The notes: generated by a model not told the origin, from the sequence alone. DNA of 15,787 bases from Ignavibacteriota bacterium (GCA_003158365.1 PMIW01000165.1:1-15787), one strand, 5' to 3'; counted from the stretch's first letter, positions 1 to 8,027 are shown. Program-made: numbers and translations.

Positions 1-11
1 GGTTGTCCATA

Positions 12-31
12 GGCAGGCGAGGGCGCCTGCC
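12..31. repeat. GC-rich short palindrome
   Basis: Eight-base arms GGCAGGCG (12-19) and CGCCTGCC (24-31) pair perfectly around an AGGG loop. The segment is far more GC-rich than the surrounding DNA and has no T-run, so it does not look like a terminator. It resembles the short dispersed palindromes found in intergenic regions of many Bacteroidota-type genomes. Copy number cannot be seen from a single window. Confidence 0.5.
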
Positions 32-71
32 CTACACGTCCATATAAACGAGCCATCAAGAGACTATATTT

Positions 72-139
72 TGTCATTCCGAGCACCGCGAAGAATCTCT
101 CTGCCCCAGCCGAGATTCTTCACTACGTTCAGAACGACA
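72..139. repeat. Imperfect inverted repeat, dispersed-repeat (MITE/REP-like)
   Basis: Two 28-nt arms (72-99 and 112-139) flank a 12-nt centre. Aligning the left arm with the reverse complement of the right arm by hand gives 21 of 28 matches. The outer TGTC and the inner GAAGAATCTC are fully conserved. Sequences beginning TGTCATTCCGAG and containing GAAGAATCTC are familiar as intergenic dispersed repeats in this bacterial group, so a REP/MITE-type element is the likely identity. There is no coding capacity and no T-run after the stem. It lies about 80 bp upstream of the gene at 222. Confidence 0.6.
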
Positions 140-140
140 G

Positions 141-171
141 TTTGATTTTTTTAAATGACTGAATATTTTCA
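141..171 (+). promoter_or_regulatory. Possible promoter of the MBL-fold gene
   Basis: TTTG at 141-144 is followed after 19 nt by TATTTTCA (164-171). This resembles the Bacteroidota -33 TTTG / -7 TAnnTTTG pattern, with two mismatches in the -7 box. It would give a leader of roughly 45 nt. The region is very AT-rich, so a chance match is possible. Confidence 0.28.
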
Positions 172-221
172 ATCTGAAATTTTAAACTGACTAAATTTTT
201 TCAATAAATAATTTAACGACT

Positions 222-1637
222 ATGAAAATAAAATTTTGCGGAGCGGCACAAACAGTTACAGGTTCACAACACCTGCTTGTAATAAACGTGAAAAAAATTC
301 TGCTCGATTGCGGAATGTTCCAGGGTAAACGTGAAGAGGCATTTAAAATAAACAGGCATTTTCTATTCGAACCGAAAGATTTGCATTGCGTAATTCTATC
401 TCATGCACATATAGACCACGCAGGTAATCTTCCTGTATTGTTTGCAAAGGGATTCGAAGGAAGCATATATTGTACATCCGCCACGCGTGACCTCTGCTCC
501 ATAATGCTTCAGGACAGCGCTTTTATACAGGAAAAAGATACGGAATTTGTCAACAAGCGCCGCGCAAAAAGAAATGAACCGCTTTTTAATCCGCTTTATA
601 CAATCGAAGATGCAAGAGCTGTGCTTGAGGATTTTAAATCTTTCCCATATGACAAAAAATTCTATGTGGACGGATTCGATAATAAAGTTGCAGTTACATT
701 TATAGAAGCCGGACATATTCTCGGTTCTTCACAGGTATTGCTCGAAATAGAAGAGGACGGAAAAAAGATTGCATTAGGATTTACAGGTGATTTGGGAAGA
801 TATCATTTACCTATATTAAAAGACCCCGGTTTCCTCGGGAACGTCGATGTGCTTTTAACCGAATCAACTTACGGAGGACGATTACACAAAAATGCAGAAT
901 TAATAGAATCCGAACTCGAAACTGCAATAAAAGAAGCTCTTGAAGCAGGCGGAAAAATTATTGTTCCTTCTTTCAGCGTAGGCAGATCGCAGGAATTAAT
1001 TTATGCCCTCACCGAACTGCAGAATGCTAAAAAGATACCCCCGTTTCCGATTTTTGTCGACAGTCCCCTGACCGTGAATGCGACCGATATTTTTAAACTA
1101 CATCCTGAATGCTTTGACACCGAAACTATAACTTATCTTGCAAACGGTGTAAATATATTCGGACTCGATAATGTAAAGTATGTAAAGGATGTAACAGAAT
1201 CTAAGAAGCTGAATGAATTCAAAGGAACATGCATGATAATTTCAGCATCGGGAATGTGCGAAGCGGGAAGAATTCTGCATCACCTTGCAAATAATATACA
1301 GAACAGCAAAAATATGATTATGATTATCGGTTACATGGCAGAAAATACTCTCGGCAAAAGAATTGTTGATGCAAAAGACAACCCCGGAACGAAAATTAAA
1401 ATCTTCGGTGATGAATATAAAGTAAATGCAAAGATTAGAATACTGAATGCATTCTCAGGACATGCAGACCAGAACGAACTTGTCACTTACCTAAATAAAT
1501 TTGACAAAACAATATTGAAAAAATTATTCCTTGTTCACGGCGAACCCGAAGGCCAGAAATTACTCGAAGAAAAATTGATAGAAAACGGATTTAAGAATAT
1601 ATTTATTCCGAAACGGGGAGATGTGTACCAAATTTAA
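222..1637 (+). CDS. MBL-fold beta-CASP RNA metallo-hydrolase
   Basis: This is a predicted zinc-dependent nuclease of the metallo-beta-lactamase beta-CASP superfamily, related to CPSF-73/Ysh1-type RNases, acting in the cytoplasm. The metal site is intact: HAHIDH at residues 61-66, the AGH histidine at 165, D190 in FTGD, and H439 in LVHGE. Beta-CASP motifs follow: ESTYG around 214, SFSVGRSQE around 250, SGMCEAGR with the HH pair near 353-354, and FSGHAD with H414. The length of 471 residues is normal for the bacterial family. The start gives the usual MKIKFCGAAQTVTGS N-terminus directly at the first beta strand, with no signal peptide. The gene stands alone, converging on the next gene across a terminator. 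The enzymatic class is secure; the RNA substrate is unknown. Confidence 0.93.
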   Translation: MKIKFCGAAQTVTGSQHLLVINVKKILLDCGMFQGKREEAFKINRHFLFEPKDLHCVILSHAHIDHAGNLPVLFAKGFEGSIYCTSATRDLCSIMLQDSAFIQEKDTEFVNKRRAKRNEPLFNPLYTIEDARAVLEDFKSFPYDKKFYVDGFDNKVAVTFIEAGHILGSSQVLLEIEEDGKKIALGFTGDLGRYHLPILKDPGFLGNVDVLLTESTYGGRLHKNAELIESELETAIKEALEAGGKIIVPSFSVGRSQELIYALTELQNAKKIPPFPIFVDSPLTVNATDIFKLHPECFDTETITYLANGVNIFGLDNVKYVKDVTESKKLNEFKGTCMIISASGMCEAGRILHHLANNIQNSKNMIMIIGYMAENTLGKRIVDAKDNPGTKIKIFGDEYKVNAKIRILNAFSGHADQNELVTYLNKFDKTILKKLFLVHGEPEGQKLLEEKLIENGFKNIFIPKRGDVYQI

Positions 1638-1651
1638 AAAAATATTTTTTA

Positions 1652-1690
1652 AAAAGCTGTCAGCAAACATTCCTGACAGCTTTTACTTAT
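1652..1690. terminator. Bidirectional intrinsic terminator
   Basis: Perfect 12-nt arms AAAAGCTGTCAG (1652-1663) and CTGACAGCTTTT (1673-1684) enclose a 9-nt loop. The T-run on the right arm serves the plus-strand gene ending at 1637. The A-rich left flank (1644-1655 contains T and A runs) serves the convergent minus-strand gene ending at 1720. Confidence 0.88.
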
Positions 1691-1719
1691 TGCCGGACAA
1701 AAATATAATTTATTTCTTT

Positions 1720-3639
1720 TTATTTTACCAGTATCATTCTTTTAGTATTAACAAATTCCCCTGCTTGCAATCTGTAAAAATAAATGCCCGAGGATAATTT
1801 ACTTCCGTCAAAACTTACTTCATAATATCCGGGCTTCTGTTTTTGATTAACTAAAGTTACAACTTCTTTCCCAAGTATATCAAATACAATAATTCTGACT
1901 TCTGACTCCTGACTTCTGGCTTCTGCTCTTATCTGGTATCTGATATTTGTAGCAGGATTAAACGGGTTCGGATAATTCTGAAATAGTTTGTATTCTAAAG
2001 GAATGCTTCCGCTGATTTGCTTAATCCCAACATTTACAAGCTGCAAAGAGAAATTCACGGAATCAATATTGCTTGTTGCTGTAACATTCCTGAAAGTACT
2101 GTCGTTTGTAAATCCAAAACGGTTTACTAATATTTTTATATTTCCTGTTGGCAGAGATTGCATAATATAATCACCGTTTTCATCTGTAACGGCATAATTT
2201 ACATATGTATTTCCGTTTTTAGCATAAACAACAGCATCTTTTAAATTCTCTGTTAATGTACTTGATTGTCTTATGACTTTTCCGCTTATAAAATTATTTG
2301 CATTTGTAAGTATCATACGAACCGCGCTTACGTCAATATTATTTAAATTTGCAGTCGGATATAGAGTTACTGCATCTTTCCAGTATATTGCAGAAGGAAA
2401 ATATGTAATTACCCAGTCATTCGGCGGAGTGGAATTCGGGAATACGCCTATATCAAGTGAATCCTGCGATACGCCTCCCAACAAGTAGGTTCCGTTTGGC
2501 TGTATTACGGTAGAGTCAAGAATAACTAAATTTCCTGTCGTTTTGTCAAGCTTAAATGCTTTTACATATCCGTCCTGCACAGGCTGATTATTGTCATTAT
2601 ATTTTACAGTTCCTGAAATTGTGTACATAGGGCAGGATTTATATTTTATAACTGCTCCGTTTAATCCTACTCCAATTCCAAACCTCGTGTTAATAAATAC
2701 CAAGTCGAAGATACCGGTACTGTCAGGTGTATCAATTAAGTTCCAGTTTACACCCGTATCCGTTGTCTTCAAAAATTTCTTTAAATACCCCATTGGAGCC
2801 CATCCTTCATAATTATTTCTGAATGAAAGAACAGCAGGCACTCCGAAAAATCCCAAAGTTTTATAGTCCCAGTTTAAACCTCCGTTAGTAGTTCTCAGTA
2901 TACTGGCTCCGTATTCATAATCACCCGCAACCGCCAGATAGTGCAGTGTATCAAATATTTTAATGTCATTGACGGGTTCAGCGGCAATAGTTTGAACTGA
3001 CCAGAATTCCCCGAAATTTGTAGTTTTCCAGATTACACCTGCTATATCCATCACTCCTCCGCAGGCAATTCCGAATCTGTCATTATAAAATCTGAACCTG
3101 TTAATCGGAAATCCGGATACAAAAACTGTGGTATCAACGGAGCATCTCGTCCAGTTGATTCCCCCGTTAGTTGTCTTCATTAAAAATGCAGGGCTTCCGC
3201 CTAAATATCCTTTTAATGAATCAAGAAATATAATTGTTCTGATATACGTATCTACAACAGGATATCTTGTCGTATCCCAGGAAATTCCCCCGTTAGTTGT
3301 TTTAAGTAAATATGAACCGTAGAAATTCGTGTCTAGTCCCCATGCAATTGCCCATCCTAATCTTTTATTAAGAAAAAACACAGACGTCATGTAGTCTATT
3401 AAATGAGAATTTTGTGTTACCCAGTTATATCCGCCGTTGCTTGTATATAATATTGTCCCGGAGTCACCTACTGCCCAACCATTCAGCGTATCCACAAAAG
3501 AACATTTCCACAAATTCTGACTGGTCGGCCTGCTTATAGTTTCCCATTTCTGCTGGGAATAGGAATTAATACCGGATAAAAGTAAAATAAATAATAAGAA
3601 ACTTATAAAATTTCTTCCGAATTTAAATATTTTATACAT
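1720..3639 (-). CDS. Secreted YCF48-type beta-propeller protein, T9SS type A sorting domain
   Basis: This is a predicted secreted or surface-attached protein exported by Sec and then by the type IX system. An N-terminal signal peptide (about residues 1-28) leads into a YCF48/BNR-like propeller (about 30-335). The propeller repeats GWAVGDSGTI, TSNGG..W and TTNGG..W blade motifs. Two carboxypeptidase-regulatory-like beta domains follow (about 339-445, starting ISGTVKYND, and 449-533, starting ISGKVIRQ with the motif DENGDYIMQSLPTG). The T9SS C-terminal domain spans 553-639 and carries FQNYPNPFNP, VFDILGKEV and SSGIYFYRL. It is a close paralogue of the protein at 11679-12980, which lacks the two middle domains. 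The start lies 9 bp after the TrmB-family gene, so the two are likely co-transcribed. Residues 571-582 are encoded by a heptamer tandem repeat. The cargo's biological target is unknown. Confidence 0.92.
   Translation of the reverse strand: MYKIFKFGRNFISFLLFILLLSGINSYSQQKWETISRPTSQNLWKCSFVDTLNGWAVGDSGTILYTSNGGYNWVTQNSHLIDYMTSVFFLNKRLGWAIAWGLDTNFYGSYLLKTTNGGISWDTTRYPVVDTYIRTIIFLDSLKGYLGGSPAFLMKTTNGGINWTRCSVDTTVFVSGFPINRFRFYNDRFGIACGGVMDIAGVIWKTTNFGEFWSVQTIAAEPVNDIKIFDTLHYLAVAGDYEYGASILRTTNGGLNWDYKTLGFFGVPAVLSFRNNYEGWAPMGYLKKFLKTTDTGVNWNLIDTPDSTGIFDLVFINTRFGIGVGLNGAVIKYKSCPMYTISGTVKYNDNNQPVQDGYVKAFKLDKTTGNLVILDSTVIQPNGTYLLGGVSQDSLDIGVFPNSTPPNDWVITYFPSAIYWKDAVTLYPTANLNNIDVSAVRMILTNANNFISGKVIRQSSTLTENLKDAVVYAKNGNTYVNYAVTDENGDYIMQSLPTGNIKILVNRFGFTNDSTFRNVTATSNIDSVNFSLQLVNVGIKQISGSIPLEYKLFQNYPNPFNPATNIRYQIRAEARSQESEVRIIVFDILGKEVVTLVNQKQKPGYYEVSFDGSKLSSGIYFYRLQAGEFVNTKRMILVK
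1893..1927 (-). repeat. Heptanucleotide tandem repeat inside the T9SS domain coding sequence
   Basis: Five consecutive 7-nt units are read on the plus strand as TTCTGAC, TTCTGAC, TCCTGAC, TTCTGGC and TTCTGCT. On the coding strand the unit is GTCAGAA. It encodes residues 571-582 (RAEARSQESEVR) between the NIRYQI and VFDILGKE segments of the sorting domain. The corresponding loop in the paralogue (SEISSVE) is shorter. Because 7 is not a multiple of 3, only multiples of three units preserve frame. Heptamer short tandem repeats are known in cyanobacteria as STRRs; here one sits within a gene. Confidence 0.8.
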
Positions 3640-3648
3640 AATAAAAAT

Positions 3649-4497
3649 TTAATTTTTTTTTATATACTCTTTTAATGAAAATGAGCTTTCCCACGCACGG
3701 TTAAATACCTCTGTCATAGTTTCAGCAAAATCTTTGTTTTTAAAAATCACATCTGCTTCATTATTTTTTTTGGTATCGGATTTATCGACTACATTTAAAA
3801 AAACGGTTTCACGGTCGAATATAGCCAAATTAGGAATTTTAGTTTTGCTTAATTTTAGTTGCTCTCCGTAACTTTCGAATTTCGAAAAGACATTATACAA
3901 ATCATCATTTGTGCACTCAACCCACCTATCGTTTTTCTTTATCTTGAAGTTATCGCTGAGTTCGTAAATTGTTTTTATTACTCCTCCGCTTTTAATGAAA
4001 TTTGCTGCTGTCAGGTCAATCTCATCCGAAACGTGAATCTCCATCCTTATCATAAGCAGTATTTCCCTTTTAGCGTTTTTTATGAGATTAAAGAATTTCT
4101 CGACCCTGTGAAGATTATATCCGCGGATAAGTTCTACATTGAATGATTTGTTATTATCGGTTTTCTCGGAACAGTATAGAGGTTTTAAATTTTTAAACGT
4201 ATCTTTTAAAGATGCAAGGCGCTTTTCATTTTCTTTTTGTGCTTTTAATTCGAGCTTGTCGAGGATTATATCCGGGTTAATTATTTCATACATTAAAACC
4301 GAATTTGTTTCTATCTCATTGCAGAAACCTTTTTCCACAAACGATTTCATTATGTCATAAACGTCTGTGCGTCTTATCTTTGCTGATTTAGCAATATCGG
4401 GAACGGACATGTTATGCCCTTTGATTAAAGCAAGAAATACTTTTGATTCGTATTCCGTAAATCCGAGCGATTTTAATTTTTGTATTAATTCACTCAT
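3649..4497 (-). CDS. TrmB-family transcriptional regulator
   Basis: This is a predicted sugar-responsive DNA-binding regulator. Residues 1-75 form the TrmB-type winged helix (LGFTEYESKVFLAL, then VPDIAKSAKIRRTDVYDIMKSF, with a wing near 58-68). A short charged helix, likely coiled coil, spans about 80-105. The C-terminal effector region (about 120-275) has the PLD-like TrmB features NAKREILLMI, LAIFDRETVFLNV and DVIFKNKDFAETMTEVFNRAWESS. The length of 282 residues fits the family. The family is best known in archaea for maltose and trehalose control, and bacterial members are common but poorly characterised. A 25-bp palindrome 8 bp upstream of its start codon and overlapping its promoter suggests autoregulation. 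Downstream glgA proximity and the co-transcribed propeller gene are candidate targets. The ligand is unknown. Confidence 0.88.
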   Translation of the reverse strand: MSELIQKLKSLGFTEYESKVFLALIKGHNMSVPDIAKSAKIRRTDVYDIMKSFVEKGFCNEIETNSVLMYEIINPDIILDKLELKAQKENEKRLASLKDTFKNLKPLYCSEKTDNNKSFNVELIRGYNLHRVEKFFNLIKNAKREILLMIRMEIHVSDEIDLTAANFIKSGGVIKTIYELSDNFKIKKNDRWVECTNDDLYNVFSKFESYGEQLKLSKTKIPNLAIFDRETVFLNVVDKSDTKKNNEADVIFKNKDFAETMTEVFNRAWESSFSLKEYIKKN

Positions 4498-4505
4498 TTT
4501 ATTAA

Positions 4506-4530
4506 TTGTAGTAGGTAATACCTACGACAA
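4506..4530. promoter_or_regulatory. Palindromic operator, predicted TrmB-family binding site
   Basis: The core arms GTAGGTA (4511-4517) and TACCTAC (4519-4525) are perfect around a single A at 4518. The symmetry extends outward as TTGT (4506-4509) and ACAA (4527-4530), with one mismatched pair between. This gives 12-nt arms with 11 matching. It covers the predicted -7 box and transcription start of the regulator gene, the position expected of a repressor site. It has no T-run and lies upstream of the gene, so it is not a terminator. Confidence 0.72.
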
Positions 4531-4558
4531 ACTAAAAATAATGTAAATTAAAGTCAAG
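4528..4558 (-). promoter_or_regulatory. Bacteroidota-type promoter of the TrmB-family gene
   Basis: On the minus strand CTTG (4558-4555) is followed after 19 nt by TTAGTTTG (4535-4528), close to the consensus TTTG N19 TAnnTTTG. Transcription would start within the palindrome, and the leader would be about 25-30 nt. A sigma-70-like reading, TTGACT with a 17-nt spacer before TAGTTT, covers the same bases. Confidence 0.6.
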
Positions 4559-4561
4559 CAT

Positions 4562-4582
4562 AAAAAAATTCAGAATTCTGAA
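4562..4582 (-). terminator. Weak terminator after glgA
   Basis: The perfect palindrome TTCAGAATTCTGAA (4569-4582) can form a 5-bp stem with an AATT loop. Read on the minus strand it is followed by seven T residues (4568-4562). It sits about 40 nt past the glgA stop and just upstream of the TrmB-gene promoter, a sensible place to end the glgA transcript. The stem is short, so termination may be partial. Confidence 0.4.
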
Positions 4583-4623
4583 CTATGGAATTTTGGTTAT
4601 TAAGAATTGTCTAAAAATAGAAA

Positions 4624-6078
4624 CTATTTTACTTTCTCAAATGCTTTTTCATATATTTCAATATATTTCCTCGCGGATTTATTCCATGAAAAATCTTCAT
4701 TCATACCTACTTTTACAATTTTTCTCCATTTTTCTTTGTCTTTATAATAATCAAGAGCTCTTAATAAGGTATTATAGAAACATCTTGAATTAAAATCTTC
4801 GAAAGTAAATCCGTTACCGGTTTCTCCGTATTCATCCACATCCCTAACTGTATCGGCTAGTCCGCCGGTTTTTCTGACAATCGGCACTGCACCGTATTTA
4901 AGGCTGTACATTTGATTCAGTCCGCACGGCTCATATTTTGAGGGCATAAGGAAGATATCGCTGGCTGCTGTTATCTGGTGGGCGAGTTTGTTATTGTATT
5001 CAATAAAAGTTGCAATTTTTTCGGGATAAGCTTCGGAAATTTTCTTAAAGAATTTTTCATACCGGCTTTCCCCTTCTCCAAGAACTATAATCTGTATATT
5101 TTTTAATAATAAATCCTTTATTATGGGTTCAAATAGTTCAAATCCTTTCTGCCAGGCAAAACGGGAAACAATTCCCAGCAAAGGGGTATTTTTCTTAAAT
5201 TCCAGTTTTGTCTTTTTCAGTAATTCTTCCTTGTTTTCAACCTTTTTTTCAAAACAGGATTCACAGTATTTCATAAAAATCAAATTATCTGTCCGGGGAT
5301 TCCAAATCTCATCGTGAATACCGTTCAATATTCCAAATAATTTATCTTCAACGCTTACCAGTACACCTTCCAGTCCGGCACCGTATTCTTTAGTCTGGAT
5401 TTCTTTAGCATAAGTAGGGCTTACAGTCGTAACAATATCGGAATAACTAATTCCTGCTTTCAAAAAACAAAATAAGTCATTCAGTTCAAAAGGACCCATT
5501 GGTTGAAAATCCTCTGCAGGAAAATTAGTCTTTTCAAATGAAGATTTATCGAATAAACCCTGGTAAGCAATATTGTGAATTGAAAAAACCGAGGCTGTCT
5601 TTTGAAACATATCCTCTCCATAGAAATTCTTCTTCAAATAAGCAGGGATAAGCGCTGTCTGCCAGTCATTGCAGTGTATTATTTCGGGTATCCACTTCAG
5701 GTTCTGAAGAGAGATTAAAACGGCATTCTGAAATAAAATAAATCTCTCATCTTCATCTTTGTCGTTTGTATAAATTTTTTTCCTGTGAAAATATTCCGGG
5801 CAGTCGATAAAGAAAACGTCTATATATGAATCATTAAGCCGGCAGGTAAATAAACTAAAATTTACAATCTTTTCACCTATATTTACTTTTACATCTTCAA
5901 TCCCTTTGACAGGTTTTAATCCATATTTTTGCGTATCAATCACATCATAAAACGGAAGGAAAATTTTTACTTCACACCCGAGCATTGTAAGGGCAAAGGG
6001 TAAAGAACCGCAAACATCTGCAAGTCCGCCCGTTTTAACAAATGGTTCACATTCACTGGTAATAAAACAAATTTTCAT
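4624..6078 (-). CDS. glgA: Glycogen/starch synthase, ADP-glucose dependent (GT5)
   Basis: This cytosolic enzyme transfers glucose from ADP-glucose to the non-reducing end of alpha-1,4-glucan in glycogen synthesis. The N-terminal motif KTGGLADV has the substrate-binding K15 and GG. D138 in HCNDWQ, R306 and K311 in VSRFAWQKG, and E383 in KYEPCGLNQ match the catalytic and donor-site residues of the GT-B fold. The second lysine-glycine motif RKTGGLADTV lies near 402-411. The length of 484 residues is typical, and both Rossmann-like halves are complete. The usual NGID/NGVD motif before WNP reads NGIH (H255). It is divergent from the parvulin gene at 6254 and followed by the TrmB-family gene in the same direction after a weak terminator. 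No other glg genes are in the window. Confidence 0.96.
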   Translation of the reverse strand: MKICFITSECEPFVKTGGLADVCGSLPFALTMLGCEVKIFLPFYDVIDTQKYGLKPVKGIEDVKVNIGEKIVNFSLFTCRLNDSYIDVFFIDCPEYFHRKKIYTNDKDEDERFILFQNAVLISLQNLKWIPEIIHCNDWQTALIPAYLKKNFYGEDMFQKTASVFSIHNIAYQGLFDKSSFEKTNFPAEDFQPMGPFELNDLFCFLKAGISYSDIVTTVSPTYAKEIQTKEYGAGLEGVLVSVEDKLFGILNGIHDEIWNPRTDNLIFMKYCESCFEKKVENKEELLKKTKLEFKKNTPLLGIVSRFAWQKGFELFEPIIKDLLLKNIQIIVLGEGESRYEKFFKKISEAYPEKIATFIEYNNKLAHQITAASDIFLMPSKYEPCGLNQMYSLKYGAVPIVRKTGGLADTVRDVDEYGETGNGFTFEDFNSRCFYNTLLRALDYYKDKEKWRKIVKVGMNEDFSWNKSARKYIEIYEKAFEKVK

Positions 6079-6253
6079 AGAGAATTTTAAGTATTTAAAC
6101 CCCGTAATAATTATTAAAGTTTAGAGCTAACCGACTGCAAAATATTAATATGAATGTAAAAATGAAATGGAGTAATTGAACATACATTGACTTGTTATTA
6201 AGAACCAATTTTCGTAAAATTATAGATTGTAATTAATAAAAAATTATAAAATA

Positions 6254-8014
6254 ATGATGAAAAGCAAATATTTTTATTATGGTTTCAACCTTTTTGTAAT
6301 CGCTTTAATAGCGTTAATTATTGGTTGTTCTAGCAAGAAAAAAGACGTAATCGCCGAAATAGGCGATGAAAAAATCTATCTTTATGAATTTGAGAATCAA
6401 TATTTAAAGTCTTTAGGCAATAATCTTGATACTGCAAGGAGCAAACCTCTTGCAGAGAGAAAAGAATATCTTGATTTAATGATTAAATTCAGGCTGAAGG
6501 TAAGAGATGCAAAAGACAAGGGCTACCTCAACTCGCCCGAGATACAAAAAGATTTACAGGATTATAAAAAGAATTTCATTTCAACTTTTTTAATTGATAA
6601 GGAAGTTGTAGAACCGAATATTAAGGAACTTTGGGAAAGGAAAAAATACGAAGTCAGGGCTTCACATATACTTGTAAACCTGCCGCAGACAGCATCTCCC
6701 GAAGACTCGGTTAAAGCATACTTAAAAGCGGATACTATAATAAAAAGGCTTAAAAAAGGTGATGATTTTGATTTAGTTGCAAGGGAAATGTCAGATGACC
6801 AATCGGCTAAAACAAACGGCGGCGACTTGTATTATTTTACTGCCGGAATGACGGTCCCGGAATTTGAAGACGCAATCTATGATTTAAAAGTCGGTGAATA
6901 TACTAAAAAACCCGTCAGAACAATGTTTGGATTACATATAGTAAAACTGACTGACAAGAAAAAAAGAAATGAAGGTATAAGAGCTGCCCATATTTTAATT
7001 CAGGATATCAAGGATAGTGTAACAGGAAAAGTAGTTGATTCAATAACATCATTCAATAAAATCAAAGACATCCTTGCAAGAATAAGGAATGGTGAAGATT
7101 TCGGTAAAATAGCATCTGAATTATCCGAAGACCCGGGTTCAAAGCAAAAAGGCGGAGATTTGGGATTCTTTGACAGAAGAAGAATGGTTCAGCCATTCGA
7201 CAGTGCTGCTTTTTCACTGAAAGTAGGCGAAGTCTCAAATATAGTAAGAACACCATTCGGATGGCACCTGATTAAATTACTGGAAGTAAAAGAATATCAG
7301 CCGTATGAAAAACAAAAAGAAAATCTGAAATCAGAGTTTAAAAGAGGTCAGAATTATAAGTCGGCATATACGAAATTCCTTGAAAAAGTACGCAAGGATT
7401 ATAAATTCGAAATCGATATGAACGGATTGAATTACTTTGCTTCAAAAATCGATTCAGGCAAGGTATTTAATGACCTTAAATTAGATAGTATTTTCTCCGA
7501 TGCAGATAAACAGAAAGTAGTCGCAACTTTTAAAGACGGTGACGTTAAAATTTCAGATGTTATACAGTATTTGAACGTAAACAAAGAGTTTTCATCGAAC
7601 CCAGCAAATTTGGCAACTGTTAAAAAGGTAATAGAAGGATCATCAGAAACACCAATATTAAATTTACTTGCCGTAAAAGAAAAAATTGAAAAAGACGAAG
7701 ATTATATGGACTTATATAAAGAATATGAAAATGGTTTACTAAGCTTTAAGATAGACCAGGATGAATTGTGGAGTAAAATCAAAATCACAGACCTGGACAT
7801 TCAAAACTACTTTGAAACCAATAAGCAGAAATATGTTTATACCGAAAACAATGAAACAAAATACAGGACAGTGGATGAGGTAAAATCTGAAATTTCACAG
7901 ACTCTTCAGCAGGATAAATTTAAAGAGCTTGAGAAAAATTACATCGACGGTTTGAAACAAAAATACCCTGTTAAGGTTAATGAAGGTGTTTTAGAAAAAG
8001 CTTTCAAAAATTAA
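6254..8014 (+). CDS. Parvulin-type peptidyl-prolyl isomerase, lipoprotein with two rotamase domains
   Basis: This is a predicted envelope-anchored folding factor that isomerises prolyl bonds in exported proteins. The N-terminus has a hydrophobic segment ending in a lipobox-like LIIGC with C25. A SurA/PrsA-like N-terminal region (30-130) precedes two PpiC rotamase domains, at about 133-232 (VRASHILV ... NGGDLYYF ... FGLHIVKL) and 242-343 (IRAAHILI ... KGGDLGFF ... FGWHLIKL). Both keep the His of the HIL motif and the GGDL signature. A long C-terminal helical region runs to residue 586. The start could be either of two adjacent ATG codons (6254 or 6257). A second parvulin follows in the same direction, and such pairs are common in this phylum. 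Its clients are not known. Confidence 0.92.
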   Translation: MMKSKYFYYGFNLFVIALIALIIGCSSKKKDVIAEIGDEKIYLYEFENQYLKSLGNNLDTARSKPLAERKEYLDLMIKFRLKVRDAKDKGYLNSPEIQKDLQDYKKNFISTFLIDKEVVEPNIKELWERKKYEVRASHILVNLPQTASPEDSVKAYLKADTIIKRLKKGDDFDLVAREMSDDQSAKTNGGDLYYFTAGMTVPEFEDAIYDLKVGEYTKKPVRTMFGLHIVKLTDKKKRNEGIRAAHILIQDIKDSVTGKVVDSITSFNKIKDILARIRNGEDFGKIASELSEDPGSKQKGGDLGFFDRRRMVQPFDSAAFSLKVGEVSNIVRTPFGWHLIKLLEVKEYQPYEKQKENLKSEFKRGQNYKSAYTKFLEKVRKDYKFEIDMNGLNYFASKIDSGKVFNDLKLDSIFSDADKQKVVATFKDGDVKISDVIQYLNVNKEFSSNPANLATVKKVIEGSSETPILNLLAVKEKIEKDEDYMDLYKEYENGLLSFKIDQDELWSKIKITDLDIQNYFETNKQKYVYTENNETKYRTVDEVKSEISQTLQQDKFKELEKNYIDGLKQKYPVKVNEGVLEKAFKN

Positions 8015-8027
8015 ATATTTTTAAATA

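Noticed and set aside
396..716. A 106-codon antisense frame within the MBL-fold gene, and similar frames opposite or inside other genes.
   Set aside because: They lie wholly within well-supported genes, show no recognisable motif, and have compositions expected of shadow frames.
4704..4710. TACCTAC inside glgA, matching one arm of the TrmB-gene palindrome.
   Set aside because: It is a single 7-base half-site in coding sequence with no matching second arm, so chance is the simpler explanation.
6079..6253. Divergent promoters between glgA and the parvulin gene.
   Set aside because: Partial matches exist (for example TTGTTA with a 16-nt spacer before TAAAAT at 6193-6220), but none fits the Bacteroidota pattern well on either strand, so no site is called.
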